The notes under the pieces are model-generated. The model had not been told where the DNA came from. It searched no databases and worked only from the letters and a program-made list of their open reading frames with translations. This document shows, piece after piece, positions 29,384 through 39,359 of a stretch of 64,000 nucleotides of DNA. The number at the start of each line of letters is the position of its first letter. The stretch's first letter is position 1. This DNA is from Agromyces luteolus (lineage in GTDB: Bacteria; Actinomycetota; Actinomycetes; Actinomycetales; Microbacteriaceae), in contig NZ_WODA01000022.1 in the NCBI RefSeq assembly GCF_009729855.1, positions 1-64,000 of the forward strand, read 5' to 3'. A program made the translations under genes and the position numbers.

Positions 29384-29796
29384 TCGGGCTCCTCGGTGCG
29401 GTGCGGAGTGGCGAGCGCCTCCTGCGAGGTGTCGGCGCGCCCGACTCCGCGTTCGAGCACGACGAATGCGCTGGCGATCCCGGCATCGTGGCTCATCGAC
29501 AGGTGCACCCGGTCGATGCCCAGCGCCGCGACGTGCGCGGAGAGCGCGCCCGAGAGGGCGAAGTCGGGGTTGCCGTCGGCGTCCTGGACGATGCGCATGT
29601 CGTGCCAGCGGATGACGGCGTGGCCGCCGAGGGCCTTGATCAGCGCCTCCTTCGCCGCGAACCGGGCGGCCAGCGACCGCGCCGGACGGTCGCGTTCGCT
29701 CTCAGCGAACAGGCGGTCGCGGAGCGACGGCGTGCGCTCGAGCGATCGCGCGAAGCGCGCGATGTCGACCACGTCGATGCCGATGCCCGCGATCAC
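29380..29796 (-). CDS. acpS: Holo-[acyl-carrier-protein] synthase
   Basis: 138 residues. Attaches the 4'-phosphopantetheine arm to acyl carrier protein. IAGIGIDVVDIARF holds the metal Asp and FAAKEALIKALGG the catalytic Glu/Lys. I chose GTG 29796, preceded by GAGAGGGAC, because the family starts with this strand; an ATG at 29883 would add 29 unrelated residues. Overlaps alr by four bases. Confidence 0.92.
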   Translation of the reverse strand: MIAGIGIDVVDIARFARSLERTPSLRDRLFAESERDRPARSLAARFAAKEALIKALGGHAVIRWHDMRIVQDADGNPDFALSGALSAHVAALGIDRVHLSMSHDAGIASAFVVLERGVGRADTSQEALATPHRTEEPE

Positions 29797-29879
29797 TCGT
29801 CCCTCTCCGACCTCACGGTTCGAGTCTGCCGCACCGGTGCGGCGGGCGGGTGCCGGACGTGCCGACTCCCGCCCGTCGC

Positions 29880-31730
29880 TCACTCGACCGTCACCGACTT
29901 CGCGAGGTTCCGCGGCTGGTCGACGTCGAGGCCCTTGGCCTGCGAGAGCTCCATCGCGAAGATCTGCAGCGGCACGACCGCGAGCAGCGGCTCGAACAAC
30001 GGGGCCGCGAGCGGGATGCGGATGACCTCGTCGGCGAACGGCAGCACCGCGGCATCCCCCGCCTCGGCGATCGCGATGACGCGCGCGCCGCGCGCGCGGA
30101 TCTCCTGGATGTTCGAGACGACCTTCGGGTGGAGGTTCGCCGAGCCGCGCGGGCTCGGCACGACGACGAAGACGGGCTGGCCGGGCTCGATCAGCGCGAT
30201 CGGCCCGTGCTTCAGCTCGCCCGCCGCGAAGCCCTCGGCGTGGATGTACGCGAGCTCCTTGAGCTTCAGCGCGCCCTCGAGCGCGATCGGGTATCCGACG
30301 TGCCGCCCGAGGAACAGCACCGAGCGCGTGTCGCTCATCCAGTGCGCGAGCTCGCCGACGCGGTCGGCCTGCTCGAGCACGGTCTCGATCTTGCCCGGGA
30401 TCGCCTGCAGCTCGGCGAGGTGGCCGGCCAGCTCGTCATCGGCCAGCGTGCCGCGCACGCGCGCGAGGTGCAGCCCGAACAGGTAGAGCGCCGTGATCTG
30501 GGCCACGAACGCCTTGGTCGACGCGACCGCGACCTCGGGTCCCGCGTGCGTGTAGACGACCGCGTCGGACTCGCGAGGGATCGTCGCGCCCTGGGTGTTG
30601 CAGACCGAGATGGTCCGCGCGCCCTGCTCGCGGGCGTACTTGACCGCCATGAGCGTGTCCATGGTCTCGCCCGACTGGCTGATCGAGACGACCAGCGTGT
30701 GCTCGTCGATGACCGGGTCGCGGTAGCGGAACTCGTGGCTGAGCTCCACCTCGACCGGCACGCGCGCCCACTGCTCGATCGCGTACTTCGCGACCATGCC
30801 CGCGTAGGCGGCCGTGCCGCACGCGATCACGGTGATGCGGCGGATGTCGCGGAGCTCGTCGTCGCCGAACCCCTCGAGCTCGGGGATCGTGACGACGCCG
30901 TCGATCACGCGGCCGAGGATCGTGTTCGCGACCGCCTCCGGCTGCTCGGAGACCTCCTTGCGCATGAAGGAGGACCAGCCGCCCTTCTCGGCGGCCGACG
31001 CGTCCCACGCGACGTCGAACGGCTCGACCTCGACGACCTCGCCGTCGAAGTCGGTCACGGTGACGCCGTCGGCGGTGATCGCCACGATCTGGTCCTGGCC
31101 GATCGCGACGGCTCGCTTGGTGAACTCGACGAAGGCCGCGACATCCGAACCCAGGAAGTTCTCGCCGTCGCCGAGGCCGATGACCAGCGGCGAGTTGCGG
31201 CGCGCGCCGACCACGAGGCCGGGCTCGTCCCGGTGCACGGCGAGGAGCGTGAAGGCGCCCTCGAGCTGCGCGACCGTGCGGCGGAAGGCCTCGCGCAGGT
31301 CGCCCGTCTCGCGGTAGAGCTCGCCGAGCAGCACGGCGGCGACCTCGGTGTCGGTCTCGGACTCGAACGAGGCGCCGCGTCCGAGCAGCTCCTCCTTCAG
31401 TTCGGAGAAGTTCTCGATGATGCCGTTGTGGATCAGCGCCAGCCGCCCGTCGTCGCCGAGGTGCGGGTGCGCGTTGCGGTCGGTGGGCCCGCCGTGCGTC
31501 GCCCAGCGCGTGTGGCCGATGCCGGTGCCGCCCCGGTGCACGGGGTGGCGCTCGAGCTCGTCGGCGAGCACCTGGAGCTTCCCGGCGCGCTTGGCGAAGT
31601 CGAGCCCGCCTTCGTCGCCGACGACGGCCACGCCGGCCGAGTCGTAGCCGCGGTATTCGAGACGGCGGAGACCGCCCATGAGGACGTCGAGGCTGTTGCG
31701 CTCTCCGACGTATCCGACGATTCCACACAT
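29880..31730 (-). CDS. glmS: Glutamine-fructose-6-phosphate aminotransferase (isomerising)
   Basis: Makes glucosamine 6-phosphate, first step to UDP-GlcNAc. 616 residues. The class II amidotransferase begins with Met-Cys2-GIVGYVG (Cys nucleophile after Met removal), then two SIS sugar-isomerase domains (SQSGETMDTL, STKAFVAQ) and the conserved LAKSVTVE end. ATG 31730 is therefore fixed; the earlier in-frame codon at 31748 is rejected. A TACAAT element lies seven bases before the ATG. Works with GlmM encoded 1.2 kb away. Confidence 0.97.
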   Translation of the reverse strand: MCGIVGYVGERNSLDVLMGGLRRLEYRGYDSAGVAVVGDEGGLDFAKRAGKLQVLADELERHPVHRGGTGIGHTRWATHGGPTDRNAHPHLGDDGRLALIHNGIIENFSELKEELLGRGASFESETDTEVAAVLLGELYRETGDLREAFRRTVAQLEGAFTLLAVHRDEPGLVVGARRNSPLVIGLGDGENFLGSDVAAFVEFTKRAVAIGQDQIVAITADGVTVTDFDGEVVEVEPFDVAWDASAAEKGGWSSFMRKEVSEQPEAVANTILGRVIDGVVTIPELEGFGDDELRDIRRITVIACGTAAYAGMVAKYAIEQWARVPVEVELSHEFRYRDPVIDEHTLVVSISQSGETMDTLMAVKYAREQGARTISVCNTQGATIPRESDAVVYTHAGPEVAVASTKAFVAQITALYLFGLHLARVRGTLADDELAGHLAELQAIPGKIETVLEQADRVGELAHWMSDTRSVLFLGRHVGYPIALEGALKLKELAYIHAEGFAAGELKHGPIALIEPGQPVFVVVPSPRGSANLHPKVVSNIQEIRARGARVIAIAEAGDAAVLPFADEVIRIPLAAPLFEPLLAVVPLQIFAMELSQAKGLDVDQPRNLAKSVTVE

Positions 31731-31737
31731 GGGCTCG

Positions 31738-31743
31738 ATTGTA
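31738..31743 (-). promoter_or_regulatory. Leaderless -10 element of glmS
   Basis: Minus-strand TACAAT, seven bases, ATG. The short leader leaves no room for a glmS ribozyme. Confidence 0.55.
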
Positions 31744-31839
31744 GCCACGCGCGACTGGGCGACCGCCGGGCGTTCCCCGGACCGATCCGGCCGCCCCGGT
31801 CCGCCGTGCGGACGCCCGGACGAGCCCCGCGCGGCTCGC

Positions 31840-31845
31840 TAGACT
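31840..31845 (+). promoter_or_regulatory. Leaderless -10 element of coaA
   Basis: TAGACT, six bases, GTG at 31852. It favours this GTG over the one at 31846. Confidence 0.55.
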
Positions 31846-31851
31846 GTGCCG

Positions 31852-32808
31852 GTGCCCGATCCGCAGAGCCCGTCGACGCACACGCCGCAGATCTCTCCGT
31901 TCGTCGAACTCGACCGCGCCTCATGGGCGGCGCTCGCGCCGTCCATGCCGTCGCCCCTCCGCGAGACCGAGATCGTGCAGCTCCGCGGGCTCGGCGAACC
32001 GCTCGACCCGGCCGAGGTCTCCGAGGTGTACCTGCCGCTCAGCCGGCTGCTGAACCTCTACGTCGGCGGCACGAAGGCGCTGCACGAGGTCACGAGCACC
32101 TTCCTCCGCGAGCGCTTCGAGTCGACGCCCTTCGTCATCGGCGTCGCCGGCTCCGTGGCGGTCGGCAAGTCGACGATCGCACGCCTGCTCCGCGAGCTCC
32201 TCGCCAGGTGGGAGCACACGCCGCGCGTCGAGCTCGTGACGACCGACGGCTTCCTCTACCCCAACGCCGAGCTCGAGCGCCGCGGCCTCATGGCGCGCAA
32301 GGGCTTCCCCGAGTCCTACGACCGCCGCGCACTCCTGCGATTCGTGAGCGACGTCAAGGCCGGCGCACCCGAGGTGCGCTCCCCGTTCTACTCGCACCTC
32401 GCCTACGACATCGTCCCCGACGCCCAGATCACCGTGCGGCGACCGGACGTGCTGATCATCGAGGGGCTCAACGTGCTCCAGCCGCCCGGGCCCGGGCACC
32501 GCCTCGCGGTCAGCGACCTGTTCGACTTCACGATCTACGTCGACGCGCGCACGCGCGACATCGCCCGGTGGTACGAGGACCGGTTCCTGAAGCTGCAGCG
32601 CGGCGCGTTCTCGAACCCGCGCTCCTACTTCCACCGCTACGCGAGCCTCACCGAGGACGAGGCGCGCGCCCGGGCCCGCTCGATCTGGCAGTCGATCAAC
32701 GAGCCGAACCTGCTGCAGAACATCCGGCCCACCCGATCGCGTGCGTCGCTCGTGCTGCGGAAGGACGCGGACCACACGGTCTCGAGCGTCCTGCTCCGCA
32801 AGCTCTGA
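31852..32808 (+). CDS. coaA: Pantothenate kinase, type I
   Basis: Phosphorylates pantothenate, the regulated first step of coenzyme A synthesis. 318 residues. P-loop [17 protein letters not shown] near 100-116, then [17 protein letters not shown] and IIEGLNVLQ, all conserved in bacterial CoaA. A second GTG six bases upstream would add two residues. Divergent from glmS across 115 bases. Confidence 0.95.
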   Translation: MPDPQSPSTHTPQISPFVELDRASWAALAPSMPSPLRETEIVQLRGLGEPLDPAEVSEVYLPLSRLLNLYVGGTKALHEVTSTFLRERFESTPFVIGVAGSVAVGKSTIARLLRELLARWEHTPRVELVTTDGFLYPNAELERRGLMARKGFPESYDRRALLRFVSDVKAGAPEVRSPFYSHLAYDIVPDAQITVRRPDVLIIEGLNVLQPPGPGHRLAVSDLFDFTIYVDARTRDIARWYEDRFLKLQRGAFSNPRSYFHRYASLTEDEARARARSIWQSINEPNLLQNIRPTRSRASLVLRKDADHTVSSVLLRKL

Positions 32809-32900
32809 GGCGCGCGGCGTGCGCGTCCGAGGGCGCGGGCGCCGCACGGCGGCGAGGCGGCCCCGCCCGCAGAGGGCGAGACGGATGCCGCGCGCCGGCG

Positions 32901-34262
32901 TCAGCGCGTGAGCCGCTTCCGGACGACCGCGGCGAGCCGGTTCGCCTGGGCATCGGCGTCGGCCTGCTCCGCGGCCTCGACCATGACGCGCACCATGGGC
33001 TCGGTGCCGGAGGGGCGCAGGAGCACCCGGCCGGTGTCGCCGAGCTCCGCCTCGACCTCGCGCACCGCCTCGGCGATGACCGCGTCGTCGGCGAGGCCGT
33101 GGTGGTCGATGTCGCGCACGTTCACGAGCACCTGCGGGTAGACCGTCATGATCGAGGCGAGCTCGGCCAGGGTCTTCCCGGTCCGGGCCATCTCGGCCAC
33201 GAGGTGGAGCCCGGTGAGCACGCCGTCGCCGGTCGTGGCGAACTCCGTCATGATGACGTGGCCCGACTGCTCGCCGCCGAGCGCGTAGCCGCCCGCGGTG
33301 AGCGCCTCGAGCACGTAGCGGTCGCCCACCTTCGTCTCGATGACGCGGATGCCGCGGTCGGCCATCGCGCGCTTGAGCCCGAGGTTCGACATCACGGTCA
33401 CGACGAGCGTGTCGTCGGTGAGCGTGCCTCGCTCCTGCATCGAGACGGCGAGGATCGCCATGATGCGGTCGCCGTCGATCACGTTGCCGTCGGCGTCGAC
33501 CGCGAGGCACCGGTCGGCGTCGCCGTCGTGGGCGATGCCGATGTCGGCGCGGTGGTCGAGCACCGCCTGCCGGAGGAGCTCGAGGTGGGTCGAGCCGACG
33601 CCGTCGTTGATGTTCATGCCGTCGGGGTCGGCCCCGATCACGATCACCTCGGCGCCAGCGTCGCGGAACGTCTCGGGCGACACGCCGGCGGCGGCGCCGT
33701 GCGCGCAGTCGAGGACGACCTTGAGCCCGTCGAGGCGAGCCGGCAGGGTGCCGAGCAGGTGGACGACGTAGCGGTCCTCGGCGTCGGCGAAACGGCGGAT
33801 GCGACCGACGCCGTCGCCGGTCGGGGCGAGCTTCTGCTTGCCGAGGTAGGACTCGATGCGGTCCTCGACCTCGTCGGGGAGCTTCGTGCCGCCGAACGAG
33901 AAGAACTTGATCCCGTTGTCGGGAGCCGGGTTGTGCGACGCCGAGATCATCACGCCGAAGTCGGCGGCGATGCTGTCGATCAGGAACGCGGTCGCGGGCG
34001 TCGGGATCACGCCGGCGTCGAGCACGTCGACGCCAGAACTGGCGAGACCGGCCGAAACGGCGGCGGTCAGGAACTCGCCCGAGACGCGGGGGTCGCGCGC
34101 GACGATCGCCACCGGCCGCCGGCCGGCGGCGCGCAGCTCGTCGGCGTGACGTCCCTGCGTGAGGACGGCCGCAGCCGCCTGGGCGAGGCCCAGGGCCAGG
34201 TCAGCCGTGAGTTCACGGTTGGCCAGGCCCCGGACCCCGTCGGTTCCGAAGAGCCGAGGCAT
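32901..34262 (-). CDS. glmM: Phosphoglucosamine mutase
   Basis: Converts glucosamine 6-phosphate to the 1-phosphate. 453 residues, four-domain phosphohexomutase. Phosphoserine loop [13 protein letters not shown] (Ser109), metal loop [12 protein letters not shown], sugar loop GGEQSGH, and phosphate loop [12 protein letters not shown]. Starts 15 bases after rpsI, so it is probably transcribed with rplM-rpsI, linking wall precursor supply to ribosome synthesis. Confidence 0.97.
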   Translation of the reverse strand: MPRLFGTDGVRGLANRELTADLALGLAQAAAAVLTQGRHADELRAAGRRPVAIVARDPRVSGEFLTAAVSAGLASSGVDVLDAGVIPTPATAFLIDSIAADFGVMISASHNPAPDNGIKFFSFGGTKLPDEVEDRIESYLGKQKLAPTGDGVGRIRRFADAEDRYVVHLLGTLPARLDGLKVVLDCAHGAAAGVSPETFRDAGAEVIVIGADPDGMNINDGVGSTHLELLRQAVLDHRADIGIAHDGDADRCLAVDADGNVIDGDRIMAILAVSMQERGTLTDDTLVVTVMSNLGLKRAMADRGIRVIETKVGDRYVLEALTAGGYALGGEQSGHVIMTEFATTGDGVLTGLHLVAEMARTGKTLAELASIMTVYPQVLVNVRDIDHHGLADDAVIAEAVREVEAELGDTGRVLLRPSGTEPMVRVMVEAAEQADADAQANRLAAVVRKRLTR

Positions 34263-34277
34263 CCAGGGATCCGAAGA

Positions 34278-34760
34278 CTAGCGCTTCGAGAACTGGGGCG
34301 CCTTGCGGGCCTTCTTGAGACCGGCCTTCTTGCGCTCGATGACGCGGGCGTCGCGCGTGAGGAAGCCGGCCTTCTTGAGGGTCGGACGGTTGTTCTCACG
34401 GTCGATCTCGTTGAGCGCGCGGGCGATCGCGAGGCGGAGGGCACCGGCCTGGCCCGAGGGGCCGCCGCCGGTGATGCGCGCGATCACGTCGTACGAGCCC
34501 GAGAGCTCGAGCACGGTGAACGGGTCGGTGATGAGCTGCTGGTGGAGCTTGTTCGGGAAGTAGTCCGCGAACTCACGGCCGTTGACCGTGATGGTGCCCG
34601 CACCCGGCACGACGCGCACGCGCGCGATGGCCTGCTTGCGGCGGCCGACGGCCGCGCCCGAGACGTTCAGCACGGGGCGTGCCGCGGGGGCGGCGGCCGG
34701 AGCCGACTCGGTGGTGTAGCTCTCAGGAGCCTGGTCGATCTGGTCTGCGATCTTCGCCAT
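34278..34760 (-). CDS. rpsI: 30S ribosomal protein S9
   Basis: 160 residues with the conserved C-terminal KAPQFSKR tail that reaches the P-site tRNA. About 30 Ala/Pro-rich residues precede the S9 core ([16 protein letters not shown]), longer than the usual 130. Follows rplM by 36 bases. Confidence 0.97.
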   Translation of the reverse strand: MAKIADQIDQAPESYTTESAPAAAPAARPVLNVSGAAVGRRKQAIARVRVVPGAGTITVNGREFADYFPNKLHQQLITDPFTVLELSGSYDVIARITGGGPSGQAGALRLAIARALNEIDRENNRPTLKKAGFLTRDARVIERKKAGLKKARKAPQFSKR

Positions 34761-34796
34761 GGTGGTGTCTGAGTCCTTTTTCGCTCGGCGCCGGGC

Positions 34797-35243
34797 TTAC
34801 TGGGCGACCTGGGTGAGGGTGTACGGCTTCGGCTGCTGGGCCGCGTGCGGGTGCTCCGGGCCGGCGTAGACCTTCAGCTTCTTGATCTGGGCGCGGCCGA
34901 GCGAGTTCTTCGGCAGCATGCCGCGGATCGCCTTCTCGACGGCGCGGACCGGGTTCTTCTCGAGGAGCTCGGCGTAGCCGACGGCCTTGAGGCCGCCCGG
35001 GTAGCCGGAGTGGCGGTACGCCTTCTTCTGCTCGAGCTTCTGGCCGGTGAGGGCGACCTTGCCGGCGTTGACGATGATGACGAAGTCACCGGTGTCGACG
35101 TGGTTGGCGAAGATCGCCTTGTGCTTGCCGCGGAGGATCGAGGCGGCGTGGCTCGCGAGGCGGCCGAGCACGATGTCGGTGGCGTCGATGACGACCCAGT
35201 CGCGCTGGATCTCGTTCGCCTTCGGGGTGTAGGTGCGCGTCAC
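34797..35243 (-). CDS. rplM: 50S ribosomal protein L13
   Basis: 148 residues. [19 protein letters not shown] and AVRGMLPKN-type segment ([13 protein letters not shown]) are typical. First gene of rplM-rpsI(-glmM). Begins with GTG (ATG-type start not present). The 137-base upstream region has two direct copies of CGCTCCGGTGG 36 bases apart (35285, 35321) flanking a small CCCGC-GAT-GCGGG hairpin, perhaps a leader structure. Confidence 0.97.
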   Translation of the reverse strand: MTRTYTPKANEIQRDWVVIDATDIVLGRLASHAASILRGKHKAIFANHVDTGDFVIIVNAGKVALTGQKLEQKKAYRHSGYPGGLKAVGYAELLEKNPVRAVEKAIRGMLPKNSLGRAQIKKLKVYAGPEHPHAAQQPKPYTLTQVAQ

Positions 35244-35380
35244 AGTAGTGCTGCTTTCTGATCGAGTGAGGGGTTCGTGAATCCCGCTCCGGTGGGGGTT
35301 CTCCCGCGATGCGGGTGGAACGCTCCGGTGGAGGGCTCAACATCGGGTACCGACGCAGTCGACGGAACCAAAGGGAAAGC

Positions 35381-36286
35381 TTAGCCGACGATGCCGCCAA
35401 CGTGCAATTCACGACGTGCGCGCGTCTGCTCGGCGCGCGCGGCGAGGTCCTCCTCGGCCGGGTAGCCGATCTCGGTCAGCGTGAGGCCCCTGGCGGGCAG
35501 GACCTTGAAGGCGCTGGTGCGCTCGCCCGCCCGCATGAGGGCCGACGGCCCCGAGACGTCCAGGCGCCCCTCGCCCACCGCGACGCAGGCGCCGACGAGG
35601 GCCCGGACCATCGAATGGCAGAACGCGTCGGCCTGCAGCGAGGCGACGAGCACGCCGTCGGCGTCGCGGCGCCAGCGGTACGACTGGAGCGTGCGGATCG
35701 TCGTCGCCTCCTCGCGCGGCTTGCAGAACGCCGCGAAGTCGCCGAGCCCCAGGAGCGTCTGGGCCGCCACGTCCATCGCGTCGGCATCGAGGACCCTCGG
35801 GTACCAGACCGTCCGGTGGCGCTGCAGCGGGTCGCGCTCTGCGCCGAGGTCGGCGATGCGGTAGGCGTACCGACGCCAGACCGCGGAGAACCGCGCGTCG
35901 AAGCCGTCGGGCACGGGGCAGGCGGAGCGGACGACGACGTCGTCGTCGGAGGCGCCGAGGATGCCGCTGAGCCGGCGCACCAGGACGGCGTACGGGTCGA
36001 CGGCCGGCGGGCCCCCCGCGTCGCCGCGCCTGGGCCTCGTCACGATCGCGAAGGCCTCGCGGTCGACGTCGATGTGGGCGACCTGCCCGGTCGCGTGGAC
36101 GCCTGCGTCGGTCCGGCCCGCCACGACCAGTCGCGGGGCCGCGCCCTCCCGCCGGAACAGCGTCGCGATCGCATCCTCGAGCACGCCCTGCACCGTGCGA
36201 AGCGCGGGCTGGCGGCTCCATCCGGCGAACCCCGTGCCCTGGTAGGCGAGGTCCAGCCGGATCCGCAGCGTCGTCCCCGTGTCCAC
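35381..36286 (-). CDS. truA: tRNA pseudouridine(38-40) synthase TruA
   Basis: 301 residues. Makes pseudouridine in the anticodon arm. Catalytic Asp60 in VAGRTDAGVHATGQVAH; RIRLDLAYQGTGFAGW starts the fold. GTG start seven bases after TAGGCT. It follows rplQ but is separated from it by a strong hairpin. Confidence 0.95.
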   Translation of the reverse strand: MDTGTTLRIRLDLAYQGTGFAGWSRQPALRTVQGVLEDAIATLFRREGAAPRLVVAGRTDAGVHATGQVAHIDVDREAFAIVTRPRRGDAGGPPAVDPYAVLVRRLSGILGASDDDVVVRSACPVPDGFDARFSAVWRRYAYRIADLGAERDPLQRHRTVWYPRVLDADAMDVAAQTLLGLGDFAAFCKPREEATTIRTLQSYRWRRDADGVLVASLQADAFCHSMVRALVGACVAVGEGRLDVSGPSALMRAGERTSAFKVLPARGLTLTEIGYPAEEDLAARAEQTRARRELHVGGIVG

Positions 36287-36293
36287 GCAGGCA

Positions 36294-36299
36294 AGCCTA
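36294..36299 (-). promoter_or_regulatory. Leaderless -10 element of truA
   Basis: Minus-strand TAGGCT, seven bases, GTG. Confidence 0.5.
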
Positions 36300-36330
36300 C
36301 GGGGCGAGCCGCCATGCCCCGTGGACGCGC

Positions 36331-36362
36331 GGAACCCCCGCAGCGGGCGCTGCGGGGGTTCC
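36331..36362 (-). terminator. Terminator of rpoA-rplQ
   Basis: GGAACCCCCGCAGCG pairs perfectly with CGCTGCGGGGGTTCC (15 bp, two-base centre), 20 bases after the rplQ stop. Confidence 0.8.
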
Positions 36363-36381
36363 GGGTGCGTGGTGCGCGGGG

Positions 36382-36939
36382 CTACTTCGCCTCGGCGGCC
36401 TCGGTCTCGTCGGCGGGGGCCTCGGACGACTCCTCCGACGCCTCGGCGCCGGCGGCCTCGTCGACCGCGGCCTCGGCCTCGGTCACCTCGGCCTCGGGCG
36501 TCTCGGCCGGGGCCTCCTCCGCGGGCGCCTCGTCGGCGGCCGGCGCGGCGGCCGGCTTCGCGGCGCGCTGCTTCGGCTGGACCGGCTCGAGCACGAGCTC
36601 GATCACGGCCATGGGCGCGTTGTCGCCCTTGCGGTTGCCGATCTTGGTGATGCGGGTGTAGCCGCCCTCACGGTCGGCGACCTGGGGCGCGATGACCGCG
36701 AACAGCTCGTGGACGACCGACTTGTCGCCGATCACGGCGAGCACGCGACGGCGCGCGTGCAGGTCGCCGCGCTTGGCGAAGGTGATCAGGCGCTCGGCGA
36801 ACGGGCGGAGGCGCTTGGCCTTGGTCTCCGTCGTCGTGATCGACTTGTGCGTGAACAGCGCGGCGGCGAGGTTCGCGAGCAGCAGGCGCTCGTGCGCGGG
36901 TCCGCCTCCGAGGCGGGGGCCCTTCGTGGGCTTCGGCAT
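36382..36939 (-). CDS. rplQ: 50S ribosomal protein L17
   Basis: 185 residues. The first 120 are a normal L17 ([37 protein letters not shown]). The last 65 are an Ala/Glu-rich acidic tail of low complexity, common in Micrococcales but absent in E. coli. Last gene of rpoA-rplQ. Confidence 0.97.
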   Translation of the reverse strand: MPKPTKGPRLGGGPAHERLLLANLAAALFTHKSITTTETKAKRLRPFAERLITFAKRGDLHARRRVLAVIGDKSVVHELFAVIAPQVADREGGYTRITKIGNRKGDNAPMAVIELVLEPVQPKQRAAKPAAAPAADEAPAEEAPAETPEAEVTEAEAAVDEAAGAEASEESSEAPADETEAAEAK

Positions 36940-36985
36940 GGTTCGTTATCTCCAGTGGTGTGGGGTTGGTGCGGCCCGTGGCCTG

Positions 36986-37972
36986 CTAGTTCTCGTCGTC
37001 GAAGCCCGTGTAGAAGTGGGCGCCGTCGAAGCCGGGGACCGAGTCCTTGAGCGAGAGGCCCATCTCGGTGAGCTTGTCCTTGACCTCGTCGACCGACTTC
37101 TGTCCGAAGTTGCGGATGTTCATCAGCTGCGACTCGGACAGGGCCACGAGCTCGGACACCGTGTTGATGCCCTCGCGCTTGAGGCAGTTGTACGAGCGGA
37201 CGGAGAGGTCGAGGTCCTCGATGGGGATCGACAGTTCGCTCGAGAGCACGGCGTCGACCGGCGCGGGGCCGATCTCGATGCCCTCGGCGGCGCTGTTGAG
37301 CTCGCGCGCGAGGCCGAACAGCTCGACGAGCGTGCGGCCGGCCGACGCGATGGCGTCGCGCGGCGAGATCGCCTGCTTGGTCTCGACGTCGACCACGAGG
37401 CGGTCGAAGTCGGTGCGCTCACCGGCACGGGTGGCCTCGACGCGGTACGTGACCTTCAGGACCGGCGAGTAGATCGAGTCGACCGGGATCTGGCCGGCCT
37501 CGGAGTACTCGTTGCGGTTCTGGCTGGCCGAGACGTAGCCGCGGCCGCGCTCGATCGTGAGCTCGAGCTCGAACTTCGCCGAGTCGTTGAGCGTCGCGAT
37601 GACCAGCTCGGGGTTGTGCACCTCGACGCCCGCCGGAGCGGAGATGTCGGCGGCGGTGACCTCGCCCGAGCCCTGCTTGCGCAGGTAGGCCGTGATGGGC
37701 TCGTCGTGCTCGCTGGAGACGACCAGGTTCTTGATGTTGAGGATGATCTCGGTGACATCCTCCTTCACGCCCGGGACGGTCGAGAACTCGTGGAGCACGC
37801 CGTCGATGCGGATGCTCGTCACGGCGGCGCCGGGGATCGAGGAGAGGAGGGTGCGACGGAGCGAGTTCCCCAGGGTGTAACCGAAGCCCGGCTCGAGGGG
37901 CTCGATCACGAAACGCGAACGGAACTCCGAGATGTTCTCTTCGGTGAGCGTCGGACGCTGTGCGATCAGCAC
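36986..37972 (-). CDS. rpoA: DNA-directed RNA polymerase alpha subunit
   Basis: 328 residues from GTG 37972, preceded by AAAGGA. N-terminal assembly domain ([20 protein letters not shown]) and C-terminal domain with [14 protein letters not shown], which contacts upstream DNA. The earlier in-frame codon at 38071 lies in repeat DNA and is rejected. A pair of inverted repeats separates it from rpsK. Confidence 0.97.
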   Translation of the reverse strand: MLIAQRPTLTEENISEFRSRFVIEPLEPGFGYTLGNSLRRTLLSSIPGAAVTSIRIDGVLHEFSTVPGVKEDVTEIILNIKNLVVSSEHDEPITAYLRKQGSGEVTAADISAPAGVEVHNPELVIATLNDSAKFELELTIERGRGYVSASQNRNEYSEAGQIPVDSIYSPVLKVTYRVEATRAGERTDFDRLVVDVETKQAISPRDAIASAGRTLVELFGLARELNSAAEGIEIGPAPVDAVLSSELSIPIEDLDLSVRSYNCLKREGINTVSELVALSESQLMNIRNFGQKSVDEVKDKLTEMGLSLKDSVPGFDGAHFYTGFDDEN

Positions 37973-38052
37973 GGTGTGATTCCTTTCGGCAGGGTGTCCG
38001 CTATATGACACCTGCGAGTTCGAGGATCTTGAGTTGTGTGAGAGAACGGTGG

Positions 38053-38140
38053 CCCGGTGGTCGAGTAGCACCCGGCGCAGCCGGGCGCGTATCGAGACCG
38101 TGCGATCTCGATACGGCCTGCGGCCTACTCGATCACCGGG
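38053..38140. repeat. Head-to-head pair of GTCGAGTAG repeats between rpsK and rpoA
   Basis: One unit runs CCCGGTGGTCGAGTAG to GTATCGAGACC (38053-38099) and the second, inverted, runs GATCTCGATAC to CTACTCGATCACCGGG (38104-38140). The outer ends are a near-perfect 16-base inverted repeat. Each unit has its own inner GC hairpin. Confidence 0.88.
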
Positions 38141-38149
38141 AAGGGGGAA

Positions 38150-38548
38150 CTAGACGCGGCGGCGCTTCGGCGGGCGGCAGCCGTTGTGCGCCTGGGGCGT
38201 CACGTCGTTGATGCTGCCGACCTCGAGGCCGGCGGCCTGGAGCGAGCGGATCGCGGTCTCGCGGCCCGAGCCGGGGCCCTTGACGAAGACGTCGACCTTC
38301 TTCATGCCGTGCTCCTGCGCCTGGCGCGCGGCCGACTCGGCGGCGAGCTGCGCGGCGAACGGGGTCGACTTGCGCGAGCCCTTGAAGCCGACGCCGCCGG
38401 AGGAGGCCCAGCTGATCACGGCACCGGTCGTGTCGGTGATCGACACGATGGTGTTGTTGAACGTCGACTTGATGTGGGCCTGGCCCACGGCGATGTTCTT
38501 CTTTTCCTTCTTGCGCGGCTTGCGAGTAGCCGCCTTGGGTGCTGCCAT
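38150..38548 (-). CDS. rpsK: 30S ribosomal protein S11
   Basis: 132 residues, normal. [19 protein letters not shown] and [19 protein letters not shown] are conserved. AGGAG precedes the ATG. Follows rpsM by 32 bases. Confidence 0.98.
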   Translation of the reverse strand: MAAPKAATRKPRKKEKKNIAVGQAHIKSTFNNTIVSITDTTGAVISWASSGGVGFKGSRKSTPFAAQLAAESAARQAQEHGMKKVDVFVKGPGSGRETAIRSLQAAGLEVGSINDVTPQAHNGCRPPKRRRV

Positions 38549-38580
38549 GTTCGAAATCTCCTAGATCTTGGCGCGAGCGG

Positions 38581-38961
38581 TTACTTGCGGCCGGGCTTCT
38601 TCTTGCCGGCGACGGTGCGCTTCGGACCCTTGCGGGTACGAGCGTTGGTCTTGGTGCGCTGGCCGCGGACCGGGAGGCCGCGACGGTGGCGGATGCCCTC
38701 GTAGGAGCCGATCTCGACCTTGCGGCGGATGTCGGCGGCGACCTCGCGGCGGAGGTCGCCCTCGACCTTGTAGGTCCCCTCGATGTGGTCGCGGAGCGCG
38801 ACGAGCTGGTCGTCGCTGAGGTCCTTGACGCGGATGTTCCCGTCGATGCCGGTCGCCACGAGGGTCTCCAGTGCGCGGGTACGGCCGACGCCGTAGATGT
38901 AGGTCAGTGCGATCTCCACGCGCTTCTCGCGCGGGATGTCGACTCCTGCCAGACGTGCCAT
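38581..38961 (-). CDS. rpsM: 30S ribosomal protein S13
   Basis: 126 residues, normal. [20 protein letters not shown], the H2TH-like core [17 protein letters not shown] and a basic tail. AGGAG eight bases before the ATG. A 284-base gap full of repeats lies between it and rpmJ. Confidence 0.98.
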   Translation of the reverse strand: MARLAGVDIPREKRVEIALTYIYGVGRTRALETLVATGIDGNIRVKDLSDDQLVALRDHIEGTYKVEGDLRREVAADIRRKVEIGSYEGIRHRRGLPVRGQRTKTNARTRKGPKRTVAGKKKPGRK

Positions 38962-39035
38962 GTTGGCTTCTCCTGTTGGATGAGTCGGAGGTGTGGAGCA
39001 CTCCCGGTGCCTCGGCCTCCGTCCGAGGGTGTCGC

Positions 39036-39083
39036 CTCCCGGTGATCGAGTAGCGACGGAGTCGCGTATCGAGATCTCGGGAG
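39036..39083. repeat. Single GTCGAGTAG-family inverted repeat between rpmJ and rpsM
   Basis: CTCCCGGTGATCGAGTAGCG at one end and GTATCGAGATCTCGGGAG at the other form an imperfect inverted repeat around a GCGAC-GGA-GTCGC hairpin. Confidence 0.85.
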
Positions 39084-39126
39084 GTTCTTGGTAGTGCCGG
39101 TATTCAGTTCTGCGTCGTGCGTTTCC

Positions 39127-39208
39127 GGTGATCGAGTAGCGGCGGAGCCGCGTATCGAGATCCTCGAGGGGTCTCGGTACGGCGCTGCGCGCCTACTCGA
39201 CCTCGAGC
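39127..39208. repeat. Head-to-head pair of GTCGAGTAG repeats between rpmJ and rpsM
   Basis: Unit one GGTGATCGAGTAGC to GTATCGAGATCC (39127-39162); unit two, inverted, GGTCTCGGTACGG to CCTACTCGACC (39170-39203), each with an inner GC hairpin. Third and fourth copies of the family in this junction and the rpoA one. Confidence 0.85.
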
Positions 39209-39212
39209 CTTC

Positions 39213-39239
39213 GGGTGAGCCCGCTTCGCGGCCTCACCC
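39213..39239 (-). terminator. Hairpin after rpmJ
   Basis: GGGTGAG-CCCGC pairs with GCGG-CCTCACCC across a short TTC loop, seven bases after the rpmJ stop. Probably ends the infA-rpmJ transcript. Confidence 0.6.
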
Positions 39240-39245
39240 TTCGAC

Positions 39246-39359
39246 TCAACCCTGGCGCTGCTTGTGGCGCGGGTTCTCGCAGATCACCATCACGCGCCCG
39301 TGGCGGCGGATGACCTTGCACTTGTCGCAGATGCGCTTGACGCTGGGGTTGACCTTCAC
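39246..39359 (-). CDS. rpmJ: 50S ribosomal protein L36
   Basis: 37 residues from [22 protein letters not shown], then [18 protein letters not shown]. The zinc ligands Cys11, Cys14, Cys27 and His32 are all present, so this is the zinc-binding form. AAAAGGAAC precedes the start. Lies 70 bases after infA. Confidence 0.97.
   Translation of the reverse strand: MKVNPSVKRICDKCKVIRRHGRVMVICENPRHKQRQG

Noticed and set aside
31731..31845. glmS ribozyme upstream of glmS
   Set aside because: The predicted transcript starts at the ATG and the region shows no ribozyme core; the gap is only 115 bases and is shared with coaA.
29850..34772. A 1640-codon open frame on the plus strand
   Set aside because: It is the shadow of glmS, glmM and rpsI on the opposite strand and crosses coaA in the wrong frame. 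No domain signature is seen.
37973..38150. Missing rpsD between rpsK and rpoA
   Set aside because: rpsD lies elsewhere in many actinobacteria, for example Streptomyces, so its absence here is not unusual.
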